DNA of 57,035 nt, from NCBI RefSeq assembly GCF_003596335.1, contig NZ_QZCH01000027.1, positions 1 to 57,035 of the forward strand, in the 5' to 3' direction. Origin of the DNA: Motilimonas pumila. GTDB taxonomy: Bacteria; Pseudomonadota; Gammaproteobacteria; Enterobacterales; CBDFNC01. Each line of letters opens with the position of its first letter. Position 1 is the first letter of the stretch. Below, piece by piece: positions 53,932 to 57,035 of this stretch. A model generated the notes under the pieces. The model saw only the letters and a list, made by a program, of their open reading frames with translations. It had not been told where the DNA came from and did not search any database. A program made the position numbers and the translations under genes.

Positions 53932-55134
53932 ATGGAATGGCAATTGATGCCAACTAAGCGCCCAATTTATAACGGAAATAAAGTGAATATATCTCCTGCC
54001 CAAGCCAGAAAGATAGCCTTATTGTCACAAGGCTTATGCACCAGTAAACCTAAGGGCAACGCCTACCAAAAGACGGTTCACGCGATGCAAAACTTAGGCT
54101 ATGTACAAATCGATACTCTTTCTGTCGTGCAACGAGCTCATCACCACACCCTTTGGACTCGAAACCCTGACTATCACCCTCATCACTTGGATCAAATGCT
54201 TGCCGACGGCTTGGTCTACGAATATTGGTCACATGCTGCCTCTTACCTCTCGATGGCACACTTTCGCTTTTCCTTACCACGCAAACGCGCCATTCAATCC
54301 GGTCAACAAAAACACTGGTTTAAAAAAGATGAAAAACTCATGGCCTCTATTTTGGATAGAATCCGCATTGACGGGCCGTTAATGGCAAAAGACTTTGCCT
54401 CCAATGTCAAAAAGAAAACCGGATGGGAAAGCAAACCCACCAAACAAGCACTCGAAACCCTTTATATGCAAGGCGATTTAATGATTGCTGCGCGGAAAAA
54501 CTTTCATAAGGTGTATGATCTCACAGAGCGAGTCTTGCCAAGTCATGTCGACACTTGCGTGCCCTCTTCGAGTGAGCACGCTCAATTTTTGGTTACGCGC
54601 TACCTGGCCGACCATGGCGTGGGTAAACTGGCAGAGATGGTCTATTTGCTCAAGGACGTAAAACCTCACGTACATACCGCCCTGAACTCACTGCAAGAAG
54701 AAGGCGTTATTTCAAAGGTTCTGGTTGGAAATGAGCCTTATTACACCACCGATGCTGCGCTTGCGTTATTAGACAGCCGTATGAAACGTCGGCAAGTCAG
54801 CATTCTTTCTCCCTTTGATAACCTACTCATACAAAGAGCGCGGGCCAAGCAATTGTTTGGGTTTGACTATTTGCTGGAGTGCTATACCCCCGCAGCCAAA
54901 AGACAATATGGCTACTTTTGTTTACCTATATTATGGGGAGAACACTTAGTCGGGGTCTTAGACTGTAAAGCTCACAAAACACAATCTGTGTTAGAAATCA
55001 TCTCGGCCTATGTACAAGCGCCCCTCATCCACCATCAAGAGTTTGGCTCTGCGCTCAATAAAGCGCTGATGCAATTTGCAAACTTTAATAACATGACTCG
55101 CTGCTCCGCATTTGATTTACAGCCTTATAGGTGA
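53932..55134 (+). CDS. ycaQ: YcaQ/AlkX-family DNA glycosylase (interstrand crosslink repair)
   Basis: Winged-helix DNA glycosylase (HTH_42) of about 400 residues, the E. coli YcaQ length. The active-site QxD motif is present: LGYVQIDTLSVVQRAHHHTLWTR (Gln and Asp of QID). Later conserved parts are YEYWSHAASYLSMAHFR, KPTKQALETLYMQGDLMIAARKNFHKVYDL and SPFDNLLIQRARAKQLFGFDYLLECYTPAAKRQYGYFCLPIL. It removes alkylated bases and unhooks crosslinks. The start is uncertain: ATG at 53932, ATG at 53947 or GTG at 53983 (near GGA); homology begins near the GTG. Single gene. Confidence 0.92.
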   Translation: MEWQLMPTKRPIYNGNKVNISPAQARKIALLSQGLCTSKPKGNAYQKTVHAMQNLGYVQIDTLSVVQRAHHHTLWTRNPDYHPHHLDQMLADGLVYEYWSHAASYLSMAHFRFSLPRKRAIQSGQQKHWFKKDEKLMASILDRIRIDGPLMAKDFASNVKKKTGWESKPTKQALETLYMQGDLMIAARKNFHKVYDLTERVLPSHVDTCVPSSSEHAQFLVTRYLADHGVGKLAEMVYLLKDVKPHVHTALNSLQEEGVISKVLVGNEPYYTTDAALALLDSRMKRRQVSILSPFDNLLIQRARAKQLFGFDYLLECYTPAAKRQYGYFCLPILWGEHLVGVLDCKAHKTQSVLEIISAYVQAPLIHHQEFGSALNKALMQFANFNNMTRCSAFDLQPYR

Positions 55135-55230
55135 CGCAAGCAAAGCCAATAAAGCTTTCGTTTCCACTTAATCTCACCGCACACAACGCACGTGAAGCTG
55201 TTAGCCTTATCAGGTTGTTGCACTTAACAT

Positions 55231-55261
55231 GAAAAATCCCTGGGAGGTCTCCAAGGGATTT
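55231..55261 (-). terminator. Minus-strand hairpin
   Basis: Stem AAATCCCT/AGGGATTT (55234-55241 and 55254-55261) with inner GAG/CTC pairs, followed on the minus strand by TTTTTC. It would end transcripts of the truncated gene at 55335-55866. The rest of 55135-55334 shows nothing else. Confidence 0.6.
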
Positions 55262-55334
55262 GGGGGGGAGGACGCCACAATCTTTTAAGCGAATAGCCCT
55301 TCACCATAGGCGTCTTTTGTCACACAGTTTTATC

Positions 55335-55866
55335 TTAGTGCGCTTCACATTTAGAGAATACCGCTTTGCTCAGGCCTTGCTCTGTTTGCTTGACCGTGTC
55401 AGCACAGACGGTTTCAGTAAACGCTAACGTGTCGTTAAAGTTGTAACTGATTTGAGCGCGAGAGTCATAATTGGTGAACAGGAACTCGCCGTTATCATGG
55501 TTGTAAACAAACTGAGTCCAGGTTGCGTAAGTCTCACCGTTAACTGGGTCATGAGATCCTGTGGCACAAGACTACCAGCATTGAACATGCTAAGCAGTTT
55601 ACCTTGGGTTTGCGCCCAACTTGCGCCCTCTTTAAATTTAACGTGAGAGGCGTTAAACAAGCTTCGCAGGTTCCGGTCAGCAGAGCTGATTGAGCTTGGA
55701 ATGTCTTTTGCTTTTAGGTCGCTAAGGTCAACCTTGGCAACGTATTTGCGGTGATACTGTTGCAACGGTGCGTTTGCCATGATGCGAAGTTCAGACTGCG
55801 TGTCACCACGGTGCTTCACCATTTTACCGCCTTCATTCAGTTGCAGCAGCGCAATATCCCAAGGCC
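55335..55866 (-). pseudogene. Truncated, frameshifted gene fragment (C-terminal part, unknown protein)
   Basis: The minus-strand frame gives PWDIALLQLNEGGKMVKHRG... then SADRNLRSLFNASHVKFKEG and SMFNAG. Near 55572 one base seems missing; in the next frame it continues as SCATGSHDPVNGETYATWTQ, VYNHDNGEFLFTNYDSRAQ and ends FSKCEAH at 55335. Both parts are clearly protein-like, with a secreted-protein look. The upstream end stops near 55866, at the junction with an oppositely oriented fragment; no start codon with ribosome binding site is seen. The protein family is not recognised. Confidence 0.7.
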
Positions 55867-56732
55867 TTGCTAAAACAATTGAAACAAACCTTTTTGAGTG
55901 TGCGAATGGCCGAAGTCGAATTGCGGGAGTCGGTGAAATCATTGATGCTGATGGAAAGCGATGGACGGTGCCAGCTCAAAACCACTTCACAACGGCTCCA
56001 AAAGCGGTCGACCTTTATGAAGAATGTGCCAACATCACTCCTGACAGCATTGCCAGTGTTGATGTAGGCTCTGTGCCTGTGGTTGTTATTGATGCCGATG
56101 GTGAAGAAATCACGGGTTATATTTTTGCTGACAACTACTTCGAGTTATATATCAATGGTCAGCTGATTGCGGTAGACACAGTGCCTTTCACACCGTTTAA
56201 CTCAAGTATCGTCAAATTCAAAGTCAACAAGCCATACACCATTGCTGTCAAGGTCATTGACTGGGAAGAGCACTTAGGTTTGGGTACTGAAAATAACCGT
56301 GGTAAGGCATTCCACCCTGGTGATGGGGGTTTTATCGCCAGCTTTAGCGATGGCACTGTGACAGATTCAAACTGGCCAGCGCAGACATTTTATACCGCGC
56401 CAATTTATGATTTAAGCTGCCTGAGTGAAGTGAATGGCCAAAACCTTGAAGAACTGCGCCTATCGGAAAACTGTACAACCCAAGGCACAGATAACGGTGC
56501 AAATGCTTATGCAGCTCACTGGGAAACCCCGAGCAACTGGATGGCAAAAAACTTCGATGCAGCTTCATGGCCTGCAGCGACTGAATATTCAGAAAGTGAT
56601 ATTGGTGTGAACAACAAACATGCTTACATGAACTTTATAGATAAATTCAGTGGTGCTGGAGCAAGTTTAATCTGGTCAACGAACGTTGTGTTAGATAATC
56701 ACGTTCTGTTGAGATACGAAGTGGAAAAGTAA
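55867..56732 (+). pseudogene. Truncated gene fragment (C-terminal part of a secreted protein)
   Basis: The plus-strand frame from about 55867 to the stop at 56732 encodes roughly 288 residues, beginning inside a protein without a plausible start (reading back only into antisense of the neighbouring fragment). It shows beta-rich segments such as VPVVVIDADGEEITGYIFADN, FELYINGQLIAVDTVPFTPFNSS, KPYTIAVKVIDWEEH and the end NNKHAYMNFIDKFSGAGASLIWSTN. The last part resembles a C-terminal domain in marine secreted proteins (sugar-binding or YHYH type), but I cannot name it. Head-to-head with the previous fragment; IS3-type element on the other side. Confidence 0.65.
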
Positions 56733-56897
56733 TTGAGGCATGTATCTTCGAGAATGGGTATAGCGCTCACAAGTTCAGGGTTAAGGCTCAAAATCCCCCC
56801 TAATGAGTAAAATGAAAAACCGACTGCTTGTAAAAGAATTTTATTTTCGATTTACGTTCTAGTTGATATGCTCCTGTTCAATGAGTCTGAGCTGAGT
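56733..56897. other. Intergenic gap before the insertion element
   Basis: About 165 bases with nothing I can recognise; it may contain the target-site side of the insertion element. Confidence 0.3.
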
Positions 56898-57035
56898 GTT
56901 CTGGTCAACTACAACTGGACACTTTTAGTTGAGAATTTTCAAACTCCACTGGTGATAAATCACCATTGGCTGAATGTAGTCGCTCTAGGTTGTAATACTT
57001 CATGTAAGCGGCCACATCTTGCTTCATAAATCTCC
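56898..57035 (-). mobile_element. IS3-family insertion sequence, partial (runs off window)
   Basis: The end of an IS3-type element: the minus-strand reading frame of the OrfB transposase ends at 56905, and the sequence around it, GTTCTGGTCAACTACAACTGGACAC (starting 56899), looks like a terminal inverted repeat of the IS51/IS150 kind (CTGGTCA...CTGGACAC). The other end and the target duplication lie outside the window, so exact limits are unknown. Confidence 0.7.
56905..57035 (-). CDS. IS3-family transposase OrfB, C-terminal part
   Basis: The last 43 codons of an rve-type transposase: RFMKQDVAAYMKYYNLERLHSANGDLSPVEFENSQLK... This has the characteristic YxxYYNxxRxHSxNxxxSPxxFE end of IS3/IS150 transposases. 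The rest of the gene is beyond the right edge. Whether the element is intact cannot be told. Confidence 0.85.
   Translation of the reverse strand, partial: RFMKQDVAAYMKYYNLERLHSANGDLSPVEFENSQLKVSSCS

Overview
The window reads as a chromosomal segment of a marine-type gammaproteobacterium, most likely Alteromonadales/Vibrionales (Shewanella, Ferrimonas or Vibrio relatives). This is inferred from gene content (GltS, a CspA-type protein, a CsrB-like RNA, Fur-type iron genes, a siderophore locus, a PhoX-type protein, a BacNav channel and a chromosomal integron); no 16S gene is present to fix the genus.

Layout. 1-2031: the integrase end of a chromosomal integron. IntI is on the plus strand behind a canonical LexA box. 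The first gene cassette (AT-rich, unknown product) lies on the minus strand with its attC, and the array runs off the left edge. 2121-11322: core genes: MFS exporter, cold-shock protein, GltS, an RluA-type pseudouridine synthase, a four-gene basic-amino-acid ABC operon, SatP and a membrane-anchored unknown. 11784-14919: Spy/CpxP-like protein, branched-chain aminotransferase with a long leader, DUF4399 protein, GNAT. 15079-18864: a Fur-box-preceded periplasmic haem protein, a membrane flavocytochrome reductase carrying its own c-haem motif, and a LysR regulator. 19393-20555: DUF1801 and PilZ proteins. 20715-27799: siderophore utilisation (SIP-type reductase, binding protein, TonB receptor, two FecCD permeases, ATPase) with Fur boxes. 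27837-31320: nitroreductase, then a four-gene operon of a LuxR regulator, a 22-residue peptide, an exported unknown and a sulfatase-maturase homologue that has lost its radical-SAM cysteines. 31766-35200: KatG, DUF3465 protein and a CsrB-like RNA with about 19 GGA motifs. 35657-42381: secreted unknown, orphan oligopeptide-type ATPase pair, cysteine-less CnoX-like protein, flavin-binding protein and a YegS-type kinase. 42649-47428: PhoX-like protein, unknown, ion channel with an acidic filter, PhzF protein. 47563-53688: a tightly coupled operon of ATPase-less ABC membrane domain, adaptor, RND pump and AraC regulator. 53932-55134: YcaQ. 55335-57035: two head-to-head truncated gene fragments and the end of an IS3-family element.

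How parts connect. Iron is the main theme: four candidate Fur boxes precede the haem-protein/reductase pair, its LysR regulator, the SIP reductase and the binding-protein/TonB-receptor divergence, suggesting one iron-starvation regulon with import (TonB receptor, binding protein, ABC) and reduction (SIP, membrane flavocytochrome). The best candidates for undescribed biology are the Fur-box flavocytochrome module (15079-18864) and the radical-SAM pseudoenzyme operon (28602-31320).
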